Counted from the stretch's first letter, positions 46,501-57,601 are shown. The stretch is 64,000 bases of DNA from Bimuria novae-zelandiae CBS 107.79 (GCA_010015655.1 ML976681.1:20813-84812); one strand, 5' to 3'. Notes: generated by a model not told the origin, from the letters alone. Numbers and translations are program-made.

Positions 46501-47454
46501 CCAGGAGACAATAGAGAACCTAGACATCACTATTTAGTGGGCCCTAGGTTACTGCGAAATAGAAGGGAATAAATTAGCAGACTAGCTAGCCGACGACGCG
46601 GCAAAGTCTCCCCAACCTCTATATAGCATGGCAGCTAAGCCTATAGTCTTAGGCCTTAATTTAGACGTACGCGCCCACACGAGGAGCGCTAAGATGGACT
46701 AGTGGCGCGCCTGCTCACCTAAGTTATCTAAATAGTACATGCAGTGGGACCTCACTTACCGCCCTATAAAATAGCTAAAGGAGCTTACCCTCTAACGTCT
46801 AACGCTTACTAAGCTCCTGTCCATGCGCACTCGCCACGGACACTACGCCTAGTACTATAAGAAATTTAGGTATAAAGACGCTGTTACGAAATGCCCCTAC
46901 GGCGTAGACCTAGCGCCTGACCACATTATACACTGCCCACGATTAGTTTAAAAGTTTAGTTACTAGCCAAAGCGGCCAGCGTGCCCCCCTAACACCACCA
47001 GGGAAGGCGTGGAATACCTAAAGGCACTAGAGCTAAATGATTTCTAACTTCTACTTAAGCTTATAAAAGATTAAGCTGCTCCTACTCTACTCTTATTATT
47101 AGACTACATGTATAATAGATAAACCCAGACACCTCAGCCTATAGGCAAGAAGACAAGGATTTAGCCCCCGCATGGAGGGGGGCGGACTCTTACGAGCCGC
47201 TGCAAGAGACGGTAATAGCTTTATAGCAAGAAACGCCTTCACTACTTTGGCTGGCCCCAAAGCAGCTGCTCGGCGCGTCCCCATGCCCCATGGGAGGCTT
47301 GAACTTTACGTTCCTGGACGATAATTAATACTACTACTACTACTACTACTCTAATTAACAGCTCTGTCAGCTTGCCCTTCTCCGTGCTTCAGCCCACAGG
47401 GCTATTCTCGCCACATTAATCGACTAAACGCTATCTAAGAACACACCACTCAGT

Positions 47455-48632
47455 ATGGATCCTGAAGCGAGAGTAAAGCGGCAACGCGTGTTCCTGGCAT
47501 ATCGCAAAATATTTGTCGGCAAACTGGCCCGCATTTGCAAGAGAAAAGCTATACGTACTATTGTCCAAAAGCACGGCTGGTTATCTTACCAGAAATATGT
47601 TGGCATTTCTGAGATAAACGACGTGGTTCGAATACTAAGAGCTCTCCTGACCAACCGCATCTTCGAGTCAGAAGAGCTCGCGAGTAAAGAGTTTCCAAAT
47701 CTTGAGCCTCCTCAAAACGGCCAAGTAGTAAAGCGAGATGAGGCTAGGAACGTAGCAGGTGAAGGGCTAATCGAGATAAAACAAGAGGAGGCAAGTAATG
47801 GCGCAGAAACAATACCCCATGATGGTACGCCCTCCAGATCCTCACAAACGATGAACAAGCAATCTTACGTACCTGTGTAGATACTATAGCTCTACAACTT
47901 CCCCGGTTCCCCTTTAACACCCAGCATCGTATTCTATCTATTATCCAACGCTTGCTTGAAGAGTCCTGCTTTCGTTTTACAGAAAAATGGCTCCCGTTCG
48001 TACTGGAAAGATGCGGCTGGACTTGTGCGGCTGCGGGAGAGCTTACGAAGTGGCTCAGTATTCTCAAGAAGCATATAAATGATCTACCGCACGATTGCTT
48101 AGGTACAGAAGGACAAGCCTCGCTCAAAAGTACTACGCCCACCGTTGCTCAACTACGTCATACTGTAGTGCACCGCCTACACCTTACTTTGGATCAATTT
48201 CTGGGCCAGATCCGTTGTGCACGTATACTAGGAGAAATTTTAAAGGATGTTGAAAATATCTCCAAGTTGCAGGCGCTACACGTCCAGGTGGAACTACACG
48301 CCCGGGAGATGAGGCAAAATCAATAAACAATGCAGCGAGAGGTGGATAGTGCACTTCTTCAGATACAATGGGAAAGAGAGGCGCTTATTCAAAGAGAGCA
48401 GCGACTCCAGTCATATGTTGCGCGACAAAAGACCAACATTCCAGCCGCAGCAGGTCAGTCGCTAGATGAGTCTATCAACGTGCTACTCACTACTTGTAAG
48501 CTGGGCATGGTAGAGGAAGAGCATATCATGTCCAGGCACAACGAAAATGCCATGGATAATAACTATGGTGTAATGGTTGAAGAAGACGACATTGAGAGTG
48601 ACGAAGATCGGCTACAATCAGAACTAGATTAA
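47455..48632 (+). pseudogene. Fungal protein with LRHT-V-H motif, broken
   Basis: The first frame (47455-47880) starts MDPEARVKRQRVFLAYRKIF and contains KAIRTIVQKHGWLSYQKYVG. Near 47830-47880 the coding frame shifts; the second frame carries LRTCVDTIALQLPRFPFNTQ, FTEKWLPFVLERCGWTC, then AQLRHTVVHRLHLTLDQFLG and a coiled-coil tail (EREALIQREQRLQSYV). A TAA at 48324-48326, which would be CAA, interrupts it before the acidic end at 48632. The motif order belongs to a lineage-expanded fungal family often mislabelled as ubiquinol-cytochrome c reductase; its function is unknown. One frameshift and one RIP-like stop make it a pseudogene. It is convergent with the PD-(D/E)XK relic. Confidence 0.65.
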
Positions 48633-48924
48633 GAAGATGAAGGACGGCCGGCTGTGCGATAACGATGCGCGCAAGACAGTACGCTCGAGGACATGGGGTT
48701 TATTCCTACATCGCTTAACATTATTCTCAGATCACACATAGTCCTCAACCAGCGAAACAAACGGCGTTATAAACACTTTGCAGATGACCTTGCTATCTAA
48801 GACAATGCAAGCAGTGGAATCTGGGTTATATTGGTAAAGGTTGAGGCCTCTTGTAATCGTTATATCTACGCTGTGCGATTCGTTGTTAACACTACTTCCA
48901 CTATCTACCGAGTCTATTCTGTGG
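48633..48924. other. Convergent intergenic spacer
   Basis: Spacer between two converging broken genes. No feature seen. Confidence 0.4.
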
Positions 48925-50329
48925 TCACGCCATTGCGCTAACTGCCTTAGCAATCCTCCCTATATACTCTTCCCAGAGCTCTTCTTCACCTTCGTGCTCA
49001 CTCCCTCTGTCGGCCCCATACCCATAGTCTAATATGCCAGCATAGAATTTAATTAGCTTAAAAATACCCTGAATAGACCGTGTAGACAAGTTTGTAAATT
49101 TTTCATCTGGGCCCAGGATCGCGATGTCCCTATCTTCAATAGTAGACGAGATGCAGGCGTAGTAGACTTTGTGCTCGTGGCCGATAACGGTCAGGGCGGG
49201 TTCAAGGAGGGCTGTAGGGGAAGAAGGTAGGGGAGCGATAGGATCCTCTATTGTCTGCTTATTCGCATCATATCCAACTCCTGAATCAGATGTAATGTCG
49301 GTTTCTAATACATTGGTTGTAGGGAGTGCCTTCCTTACCAACTCTATCTTCTTCCGCAAACTCGCCGCTATCTAAATGCTTATCTGCAGTTCTGCCTCCT
49401 TCTGGTCGCCATTCTCTGGTTTAACCTCTATCCCAGAAAAGAGGACGGACTGTGCCGTGAAATTGTCTGTAGTATGCGAAGCATGCGTTGACTGCACCTT
49501 GTCTAGTTGATTATAGAATGCTCGGAAATGCGGATCGAGGTAGGAGTACAAGAAACAAAAGTCGGTTTTGCGGAAGAGCGGGCGTTCCTTTGTCGGCGTC
49601 GAGGGGTCGGAAATGCGGGAGAGGTAGAGGGGGTTGATGGTCTGGGATTATCTAAAAGGTCAGCGACAAAAGCACATAAGAGGGAAGTGGGACATACACG
49701 CTCTCAGGCCGCCACTTATCTTTACTGTGTAGCTTGATGGCAAGCTTGATCAGGGGCCAGACGACGCCAAAGCACTATGCATTTTTATCATGTCCAAATT
49801 GCGTGCACAGGGTAGCGTCCCGGAATATGCTCTTCACTTGCTGTATAGTATAGGCGAGCGAGAAGTCTGCAAGTGTGCGCTTGTCGTCGTAGTCAAAGGC
49901 CTCTGGGTCGATAGGTTCTATGGAGAGGGACAGACGAAATTCTGGATCCTGTTCAATAGCCTTCTTCAAACCTGCTGGAATATAGGCACCCTTAACCATG
50001 TCGCCCAGTTGTCATCTCAACTTCCCAAGACGTATCTTGACCTTATCCGGTAGCGGCGGCGGCATGGTGATTGGTGAGAGCAAGATTGGTGGTCGTGCAG
50101 TTCGCAGCTGCGTAAGGTGGCGACTTGGACTCGTAGATCGCTTTGCACTAGCTGGCGCAGTAAGAACCGTGCGGTCAGAAACGTCGATGCTGCCTAATCG
50201 CGATGTGCTTTGCATGGACAAGTCGTCATTATTCTAGCGTCGTCTTTTGCCCGGACTGGACCCGCGGGAGCTGCTGTCCTCCCTGTCGCATGGCGAAGTG
50301 TCGCGCCGGCGCTTTAATAGGCGTGGAGT
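48925..50329 (-). pseudogene. PD-(D/E)XK_12-like nuclease gene, RIP-damaged
   Basis: The N-terminal part has basic/Ser-rich sequence (TPRLLKRRRDTSP) and SPSRHLTQLRTARPPI, typical of PF20516-type fungal proteins. The core follows: LSLSIEPIDPEAFDYDD, PLIKLAIKLHSKDKWRPES, then after an intron of about 50 nt near 49,640-49,697, INPLYLSRISDPSTPTKERP and FSGIEVKPENGDQKEAELQ. GIEVK supplies the E-x-K motif. The last block has VIGHEHKVYYACIS and TRSIQGIFKLIKF. In-frame stops are TAG 50234-50236, TGA 50012-50014, TAG 49775-49777 and TAG 49372-49374, each explainable as CAG or TGG before a transition. A further TGA at 50330-50332 hides the 5' end. Family call by motif recall. Confidence 0.7.
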
Positions 50330-50900
50330 TCAGCCTGTCATGCCTACTTTCGCCCTCTGCCGGATGTGCACCGAAACATAGACGGGCCGTCCACGGTCAC
50401 GTGTCAGACCCTATGTAGTACTAAAGTGCACCACCACGTCTCCTTAAGGATTCGTCTAATCTCTCCAAATACTATTCTTTGCGCTTCTAGCATCCACAAT
50501 TGCCTACCACTTAGTGCCTTACATAGCCCTCTTTATGTTGAGCTTGGATCTATTAAGAGCTAAAATTCCCACGTTTAATTCTGCCTATGAATGTGCGGTA
50601 GTGGAAGCTATAAAGAGGAATGGCATTAATTCTAGAGAGCTGGTCTAAGAGACAGCTTTCTACCAGCTTGCATATATCTTATGGAGTCCGAGGCCTAGGT
50701 AGCTCCGTGGCATTCGAGGTGCTTATGAAGTCCGAGCCCTCTATATGTCTTACCGAACTTGGAACATCAACGTGATGCTTAACACGGCTATAACTATTAC
50801 AATCAATGCCCAGAATATCCTTTTTAGGGAATCAATAAATGCTAGAGCATATTCCAATTGCTGACTTTAAGCACAAGATGTCCCTATTACGACTTGGAAG
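50330..50900. other. Degraded sequence, no supported gene
   Basis: Lies between two minus-strand relics. On the minus strand, downstream of the TPR array, a hydrophobic run (IFWALIVIVIAVLSITLMFQ) near 50,750-50,810 might be a lost C-terminal helix of the TPR gene. Otherwise featureless. Confidence 0.3.
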
Positions 50901-52946
50901 CCGGTAAGCGCCCTCTGGAACATCTACTTAGCCGGCACTAGCTTCTTCTACGCTTAGAAGAGATTGCCGAGACCGTATATGGTATTGAGTGCCGGAATGT
51001 ATCTGTCGATATTTTCAATACCGAGTACTTCCTTATAGCCTTAAAGAGCCCGCATATACATCTTCTCTACCTCGCCCAGCTTGCCTTGGTCCACATAGAG
51101 CAAGCCTAGGTTGTTAATTATGTTGAGCGTTAATGTGTGCTTCAGTCCAAGTACCTCTTTACGGCCTTGTAGTGCCCACATGTACATCTTCTCTGCTTCG
51201 CTTCGCTTGCCTTGATTCGCGTAGAGTAAGCCTAGATTGTTGACCGTGTTAAGCGTTAACGTGTGGTTCGGTCCAAGTGCCTCTTCGTAGCCTTGCAGTG
51301 TCTACATGTATATCTTCTCTATCTTGCTTAGCTTGCCTTGGTTCGCGTAGAGGTTGCCTAGGTTGCTGACCGTGTTGAGCGTCGACGTGTGCTTTGGTCC
51401 AAGGGCCTCCTTAAAGCCTCGTAGAGCCTATATGTGCATCTCCTCTGCCTTGTCCAGCTTACTTTAGTCCGCGTAGAGCAGGCCCAGGTTGTTAACCGTA
51501 GAGAGCGTTAATGTGTGGTTTGGTTTAAGTGCCTCCTCGCGGCCTTATAGTGCCCGCATATACATCTTCTCTACCTCCCCTAGCTTGCCGTGGTCCGCAT
51601 AGAACAAGCCCAGGGTGCCGAATGTGTCGAGTGTTAACGTGTACTTCGGTCCAAGTACTTCCTTATAGCCTTGTAGTGCCCGCATGTACATCCTCTCTGC
51701 CTCGCCCAGCTTGCCTTGGTCCGCGTAGAGTACGGCTAGATTGTTAACTGTGGTGAGCGTCAACGTGTGCTTTGGTCTAAGTGCCTCCTCAAAGCCTTGT
51801 AGAGCCTGTATGTGCATTTCCTCTGTCTTGTCCAGCTTGTCTTAGTCCGCGTAGAGCAGGCCCAGGTTGTTAACTGTAAAGAGTGTTAATGTGTGGTTCG
51901 GTCTAAGTGCCTTCTTATAGCCTTACAGCGCCTGTATGTACATCCTCTCTGCCTTACCTAGCTTGTCTTAGTTCTTGTAAAGTGCGCCTAGGTTATTAAT
52001 TGTGCTGAGTGTTAATGTGTGCTTTAGTCTAAGTGCCTCCTCCTTGCTTTAAAGCGCCTGTATGTATATCTTCTCTATCTTGCCTAGCTTACCTTAGTCC
52101 GCGTAGAGTAGGCCCAGGTTGTTAATCGTGAACAGCGTTAATATATAGTTTGGTCTAAGTGCCTCCTCGAAGTCTTGTAGCACCTATATATATATCTTTT
52201 CTACTTTGGCCAGCTTGCCTTAGTTTATATAGAGTGTGCCTAGGTTATTAACCGTATTAAGTGTTAACGTGTGCTTTAGTCTAAGTGCCTCCTTATAGCC
52301 TTAAAGCGCCTGTATATATATCTCCTTTGCCTTGCCTAGCTTACCTTAGTTCGTGTAAAGGTTGTCTAGGTTATTAACTATAGTAAGTGTTAATGTGTGG
52401 TTTAGTCTAAGTGCCTCGTTGTAGCCTTGTAGCGCCTGTATGTATATTTTCTCTGCCTTCCCTAGCTTGTCTTGGTCCTTATAGAGGTTGCCCAGGTTAT
52501 TAGCTATGTTAAGTGTTAATGTGTGCTTTGGTCTAAGTGCCTCCTTGTACCCTTACAGCGCCTGTATGTATATTTTTTCTGTGGGCGGGCAAATAAGGAC
52601 AACAAGCTGTATTGCTATCTGCGAAAAGAAGAGTGAGGAGTCTGTCGAGGAAGAAAGGAGAGGGCGAGAGCTTTATCTTGAAGTAAGTGGTCCGTGCGCG
52701 TAGATGGAACCTTCTACACACACAACCTCTGACATAAGTCACGTGGCTACATTTTCCGCCTCACCCAACTTGTCTTGGTCCGTGTAGAGTATGGCCAGGT
52801 TATTAACTGTGCGAAGCGTTAATGTGTAGTTCGGTCTAAGTGCCTCTTTATAGCCTTATAGTGTCTGTATATATATTTTCTCTATTTTGCCTAGCTTGCC
52901 TTAGTCCGTGTAGAGTATGTCTAGCTTATAGATTGCGCCTAATACT
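50901..52946 (-). pseudogene. TPR array (NLR-type C-terminus), about 15 units, RIP-dead
   Basis: About fifteen 126-bp units each encode a 42-residue TPR of the kinesin light chain/TPR_10 type. Typical unit parts are NHTLTLNTVNNLGLLYA, QGKLGEAERMYMRAL and QGYEEALGP. The last, diverged unit (MFQRALTGFQVVIGTS) marks the C-terminus. Such arrays are the sensor end of fungal NLR-like proteins; no NB-ARC part remains because the array is cut at 52947 by hAT element 2. Stops are mostly TAA, at codons where sister units have CAA (Gln), e.g. YAD-stop-GKL against YADQGKL. An unrelated piece of about 165 bp interrupts the array near 52,580-52,745. Confidence 0.88.
52580..52745. other. Unrelated insertion within the TPR array
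   Basis: About 165 bp (gtgggcgggcaaataaggac… to …aagtcacgtggctac) with no TPR coding break the regular 126-bp period. It is purine-rich, has fewer TpA steps than its surroundings and shows no terminal repeats. Exact borders are uncertain. It may be an intron-like piece, a MITE or filler DNA. Confidence 0.5.
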
Positions 52947-55900
52947 CAGAGTTGCCAACAATCAATCAATCAAAAATTCGGGCTGAGATTGATTTGATTG
53001 ATCGTCGAGGACCTCGAGTTACTAATTAATTAATTAATGGTTAATTTTAAGGCTTTTTGATTAATGATTAATTAATTAATTAATTGATCGAAAAATCGCG
53101 CTAAGATAAAATGTGTATAGCACAAGCTAGACAGGGTCATCCCACTGCGATACCTGATAGATATCGTGCATCTCGAGCTCTGAGAGCTCTACTGGGAGCT
53201 CGCCGTCCGGGGTCTCCTGGGGTAGAGAGTATCTAGCTCTTAGCCAACTCCGTACGCACGTGATTGTGGAGAGTATTTAAGGGCTTATTTTTTAACGTTT
53301 TGGCTCTATTATATTGCTAACCTTAGAAAATATTCTCTCACAGTAACAAGAGGACGCTAGGATCAAGAGGAGATTAATAGTAAACTAAGAAAGGCAGGGA
53401 TATTAATTGCGGAGAAATACCTAATACCTAATAAGATCTATATAGTATGCGTGATCCTTAGGGACGCTAAGTTCGTTATGCTACTAATAATTAAACTTGT
53501 TAGTACTATTAATAAGTAGAGTAGAAGTTTTAGCTCTTAGAGGCTTAACGTGTAACTTAGCGTAGTTATTAATATTACTAACACGCTTTACTTGTTTACG
53601 CGTAAGAGAGATAATAGGGCAAGCGTCCTTTAATTTATATATAGCCTAGAGCTCTTAGAATTACTAATTAGCTTAATTAAGCTAAACTTTATACTCTCTA
53701 GTCCATGCGTTAACAAATTAGTACTTGTAGTAAAGGTAGAGGACTATAGAGGCGTAATAAATAGGCATCTTTTTAAGGAGCTTATAATACTTTAAGAGCT
53801 TTAAGTAGGCTATAGTTATATTAATTTTTAAGTAGTCCTTTAGAGCGTTAAGCTTATTAAAATTAATATCTTAAAAGCTCTTAACAAGCTACTTAAAGTA
53901 GGAGAGGAGGTACTTAAAAGTAGGGTATACCTCGTAGATTGCACTAAAATAGCTAGAGTTACTACGGCCTTTAAGTCTCTTTATAGCCTCCTTTAAGGGC
54001 TAGAGGACTTTAATATACTAACTAATTATAGCCTAATTAGCAGTAGTAAGGCTTTTTATAAGTATTTTATTAGCAGGAGCCCTACCGCGCGCGTAAGCTA
54101 AGGACTTATTCTATAGCGCCTTCTTTACCCTGTAATTAATAAGAGTATTAATTACGTGGTGGAGGAAGACTACTCTCTCTATAAAGTTAAGATAGCTATT
54201 TTAGCAAGTAATAACAGGCTTAATAGGTTTAAAGAGCTATAGAGGCTCTCCTATCTTGCGTGTTAAATATTAAAAGTCGTTAAAAAGGTTATATTACTAA
54301 GGCGTTAATATTAAGTATATAACGTCTATAAGGACTTTAATAGGGCCTTTTTCTCGCTACTCGCGTAGGTATTTCTCCTTAAGTCTAAACTATAAGGTGT
54401 TATTATTAAAGGCGTCTTTATTAGTTCTAAATATTACAGTTTGCCCTACTAAGTTAAGCGAGTAAGGTGAGCAGCGGAGGCGTTAGTCCTATAGGGCAAA
54501 GCTATAATAGGCGCCTAGCGCCTCGAGGGCTATATTATTATTTATCGCATTATTAAGTATAAAGTACCTAACTAAGCTACTATTAATACTAAAGGCCTAT
54601 AGCGTTTTAATAATAACTATAGCGACTTTCTCGCCTATATGCGCACTACTAAGTTAAGGAAGGGCAAGAGGCAGGTCGTAGAGCTTGCTACGACTATTAA
54701 CGTAGTAAGCGACAAGCCTATAAAACGCACTCTTACTACCTTTTATAGACTAGCTATTAAAGCTAATATAGATTTTGCTAAGGGCGCGAGCGAGCTTAGT
54801 TTATATATAAGGCTATAAATTTGCGTATAACTTTAACAGGAAGGCAGTAATAGTTATATAGCTCTAAAAAGTAGCTAGCTTAGCCTCTAGGTTAGCGGCG
54901 CGTAAAAGCTCTTAAAAGGATAGCGTCTTTACTTCGCGTAGTAAGTAATTATTTTTAGTAAGCTAGCTAACTAGAGTAAGTTAAAAACGCTATTAATTAA
55001 AGTTTCCTAAGGCGTTAGATACCTCTTATAGCACGCTAACGCTAGCGCTTATAAGGCTAGCAAGAGTACGCTGCCCTAACTCTAATAAAGTTAACTATTT
55101 GCCCGGGCGAAAGTGCTTATGGCCTGGCCATCTCTGCTCTACATGGTTTCATGCCAACGATATAGAGCTTGTCGTCTCTTTAATAAATTAATTACTAGGT
55201 ACTTTGTGTATATAGTAATAGTAGTAGACGAGAAATATACGCTGCATATTTACCTGGAGAGCAACGCAATACCCGTAATTATAAAGCGAGGACTTCTTAA
55301 ACCTCTACGTACGCAGAGGCTTTATATACTATAGTAACCTTGCCTAGTTAATGCTATTAAAGTTATTAGTAAACTAAGCGTTAAATTCGAGTCTAGGGCT
55401 GTTAGAGCTAGGTAAAGAGGCAACTAAAGGAGCAGTAGTAGTCCTACTTAACGTAGCTTAAGAGGACGGCGTTAGTGTCTTTAGTAGCTTATAAGAAGGC
55501 GTTAATACGTTTAAAAGCCTTAAAAGCGTGTTAATTAAGAGTAAAGACTCTGCGTTAAAAGCTATAGTATTAAGGTCCCGGAGCTTAGTCTTAAAGCTCT
55601 AGCTACCCTAAGTTACTAGCGGGTCCTGTATACTCTATAAGCTAGGCGCGACAATTAGTGACGCTACTAGCCTTTTTACTATACTTAAAAAGCTCCTTTT
55701 ACTTTTATTTTGTAAACCTAAGGCTATTATATACGTGTAAGAGAGGGTGCGAGAGAGTGTGGGAGGAGGGTAAGAGAGAGTATTAATAGAGAGGGCAGAC
55801 GCGCTAAAATTAGGGTGTTAAGCTAGCTAATTACTTGATTAGGAAATTACTAAAAACACTAAATAACTAACACTAATAATACGTATAATTAACTATACTT

Positions 55901-56101
55901 ATTAATATTACTACTTTAAAAGGCCTTCTCAGCGTTAAATACGGCGTAAAAATAGATTAAAAGAATCAATCAATCAATCAAAAAAATAGGAAAAAACTGA
56001 ACTGATTAATTATGGAGAGAGAGAGATTGATTTGATTGATAGGATCAATTTGAGCAAAAATACTAATTGATTGATAGATTGATTGATTGTTGGCAACTCT
56101 G
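52947..56101 (-). mobile_element. hAT transposon 2, complete ends, RIP-dead
   Basis: Terminal inverted repeats of about 25 bp (cagagttgccaacaatcaat at 52947, complement ending at 56101), followed by subterminal ATTGATTTGATTGAT motifs. 3,155 bp. The 8-bp flanks CTAATACT and CAAGTTAC do not match, so the insertion is old or the borders were rearranged. The ends resemble those of hAT 1. Confidence 0.85.
53300..55900 (-). pseudogene. hAT transposase of element 2
   Basis: The minus-strand frame near 53,370-53,900 reads NALKDYLKINITIAYLKLL, YYKLLKKMPIYYASIVLYPY-like and, later, a damaged YWHE-type stretch (HNELSVPKDHAYYIDLIRY), the pattern before the hATC domain. Stops are frequent. A less mutated island at about 55,095-55,330 does not translate into recognisable hAT sequence. 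N-terminal borders are approximate. Confidence 0.6.
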
Positions 56102-56119
56102 CAAGTTACTTCCATCAAC

Positions 56120-56696
56120 TTACCAGCATTACAGTCGCGAATAAAAAGCGTCTGTATATCGCTTTGTATCCAAGTGGAGTTGTTCACAATGAGGAACGGA
56201 GGTGCCTGAACTGTCGCTTCGTTTGATGAAATAAGCTCACGTGCTTAGATATCATTGGGCTTTTCTCATTGGACCAAAAACAGAGAGCAGTGACACCCCG
56301 GGTGTTCGTTATCATGTGAAAAACCAGCCAATTAGCGGATGGACGTATGAAGAGAAGAGCGTCAGCGATGTCCGGTCAACGAATACATTACTTGCCCGTA
56401 TTGTCATTGCGAAGGTGCAGGATGAACAGCGCCTGATCGGGCTTCTCCGAGGCCTTCCTATAATCAATGGGGATCCAAATTGGAGATGTCGTACTTGGAT
56501 CGGTCAGGCTCTAGCAGCCATTGCGAAAGACGGGCAGTGCGTTGGATCATCTCAATTAGACTGGACAGCCATTGAGGCATTTGCAAGGCAGTACGTGGCC
56601 CAGAAGACTGCTGCGGGAAGGTATACGAGAGCAGAGGATATGTTGAAACCTAAACCAACTTATGATTTGCTGGAACAGAGGGAAACTGTGCCTTAA
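56120..56696 (+). CDS. DUF6914-like protein, 5' end disrupted or not resolved
   Basis: Exon A (start unresolved, ends 56201) encodes ANKKRLYIALYPSGVVHNEER; a 47-nt intron (56202-56248, donor GTGCCT, acceptor CTTAG) joins it in phase to exon 56249-56696 (YHWAFLIGPKTESSDTPG, VRYHVKNQPISGW, PNWRCRTWIGQALAAIAKDG, LDWTAIEAFARQYVAQK). This is a small fungal family of unknown function; I recall it as DUF6914. The protein normally begins a few residues before KRLYIALYP, but no ATG fits, and hAT element 2 ends only about 20-40 bp upstream, next to a possible acceptor (TTACCAG). The start exon may lie beyond the transposon or be lost. The body is free of stops. Confidence 0.7.
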
Positions 56697-56719
56697 AGGG
56701 AAGCTATAGTTACAGCGTT

Positions 56720-57601
56720 TCACCATTCGCCCCACCATTTGTTACGCACTCTCTCCATTTCAAATTCTTCAGGGTAATCGCCAAGCAAGGAATGGAGAAT
56801 GCTCTGCCATTCAGTTCTAGTCTGATTTCCAAACCACGCAGTGGTGCATTCCCAATAGTGAGGGTACCACCCTGAGAACTCCCAGTCAATAATACCGACT
56901 ACCTTATCCGCGGAAACAAGTATGTTGAACGGATTCAAGTCGCAATGCGTGAAAACTGGTGATGGCCATTGGCCCTCCTGTTTCGCAATCATGTTTCTGA
57001 TTTCATCCGCCTCTTCGATAGTAACATGGTCGCCGATTTGTGTTGACTTTAGATTGTTCCGTAGCCATCGATGAAAGTCTTGAATCGTTTGAAAAGGTCC
57101 AAAGCGCGGAGTTCCATGTGGAAGCCGAGAGTCGTACAAAGAACCACCAACGCAACTTTCCACTCCCGTACTAGGTGGAGGCTGCAAAGCCCGAAGTTCC
57201 TGTATCATGACCTTAAGCTGCGCGATGATTTTTTCCCGGGAGTCCTGGGATAGGTTCTTCCATGCACTTGCCAAAGGCTCGCCTTTAATTCGTTCCATGA
57301 CGATGTGGGCTCGGTTCTTGTAGAGGAAGGAGCAATAGATTTTAGGAACAGGGATCGATGTTTGCTGAGCAATATAGCACATCGTAGCAGCTTCTGTTAG
57401 GTGAATCGAAAGACCAGTTTTGAGGATTTTCGCTTTTGATATCGGTATACAATGTCCATCTCGTTTATAAAACCGAGCCGTAGTATGGAGAGCTAAACGG
57501 GCTAAGGTACGTCGGATAAAGGTATTGTTAATCGCAAGATGTTCGCTACGATCATGTTGCGTCTTGTAATCATTGGCAGGATTGGTGTAAGAATGTGGCA
57601 T
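56720..57601 (-). CDS. APH-like small-molecule kinase
   Basis: 293 residues, single exon, intact. It is a protein-kinase-like phosphotransferase of the APH/choline kinase group (PF01636). The N-lobe has TEAATMCYIAQQTSIPVPKI and the hinge HIVMERIKGEPLASAW. The catalytic loop is FTHCDLNPFNILV (Asp221, Asn226) and the metal-binding motif is GIIDWEFSGWYP (Asp240). Fungal members act on unknown small molecules and are not resistance genes as such. It is convergent with the DUF6914-like gene, stops 23 bp apart. Its start lies about 70 bp from a Tc1/mariner relic that may have altered its promoter. Confidence 0.88.
   Translation of the reverse strand: MPHSYTNPANDYKTQHDRSEHLAINNTFIRRTLARLALHTTARFYKRDGHCIPISKAKILKTGLSIHLTEAATMCYIAQQTSIPVPKIYCSFLYKNRAHIVMERIKGEPLASAWKNLSQDSREKIIAQLKVMIQELRALQPPPSTGVESCVGGSLYDSRLPHGTPRFGPFQTIQDFHRWLRNNLKSTQIGDHVTIEEADEIRNMIAKQEGQWPSPVFTHCDLNPFNILVSADKVVGIIDWEFSGWYPHYWECTTAWFGNQTRTEWQSILHSLLGDYPEEFEMERVRNKWWGEW

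Larger units (their letters stand above)
42340..47070 (+). pseudogene. LINE ORF2 relic (endonuclease-RT-RNase H), copy B
   Basis: Order read by eye: AP-type endonuclease (REGINVICMQELATW near 42510, interrupted at 42698 by the small LTR element and resuming at 43598), reverse transcriptase (GEIVFIRKHGKKDYT near 44755, GTPQGSPLL near 45190, and RYANN near 45283 where YADD is expected), RNase H (TVFLDGSE near 46213, WALGYCEIEGNKLAD near 46540) and a C-terminal Cys/His block (KCPYGVDLAPDHIIHCPR near 46890). Stops are TAG or TAA at Gln/Trp positions; the Asp-to-Asn change in the RT motif is also a G-to-A transition. RNase H plus the C-terminal block points to the Tad1/I group. Confidence 0.82.
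40541..47348 (+). mobile_element. Full-length LINE (Tad1/I type), copy B
   Basis: Begins accttcaccaactttagg at 40541 and ends in a (TAC)n tail at about 47348. Flanked by 16-bp duplications ctctaattaacagctc at 40522-40537 and 47349-47364; three bases (atc) between the left copy and the LINE start are unexplained. It carries an 895-bp LTR element at 42698-43592; without it the length (~5.9 kb) equals copy A. Orientation is opposite to copy A. Confidence 0.93.

Noticed and set aside
51000..52946. Regular ~126-bp period considered as a satellite or CRISPR-like array.
   Set aside because: Each period translates into one TPR unit, there are no unique spacers, and the organism is a eukaryote.
55095..55334. 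Less mutated plus-strand frame inside hAT 2 (YFVYIVIVVDEKYTLHIYLE), considered as a captured host gene.
   Set aside because: No recognisable family and no splice or start signals; too weak to call.
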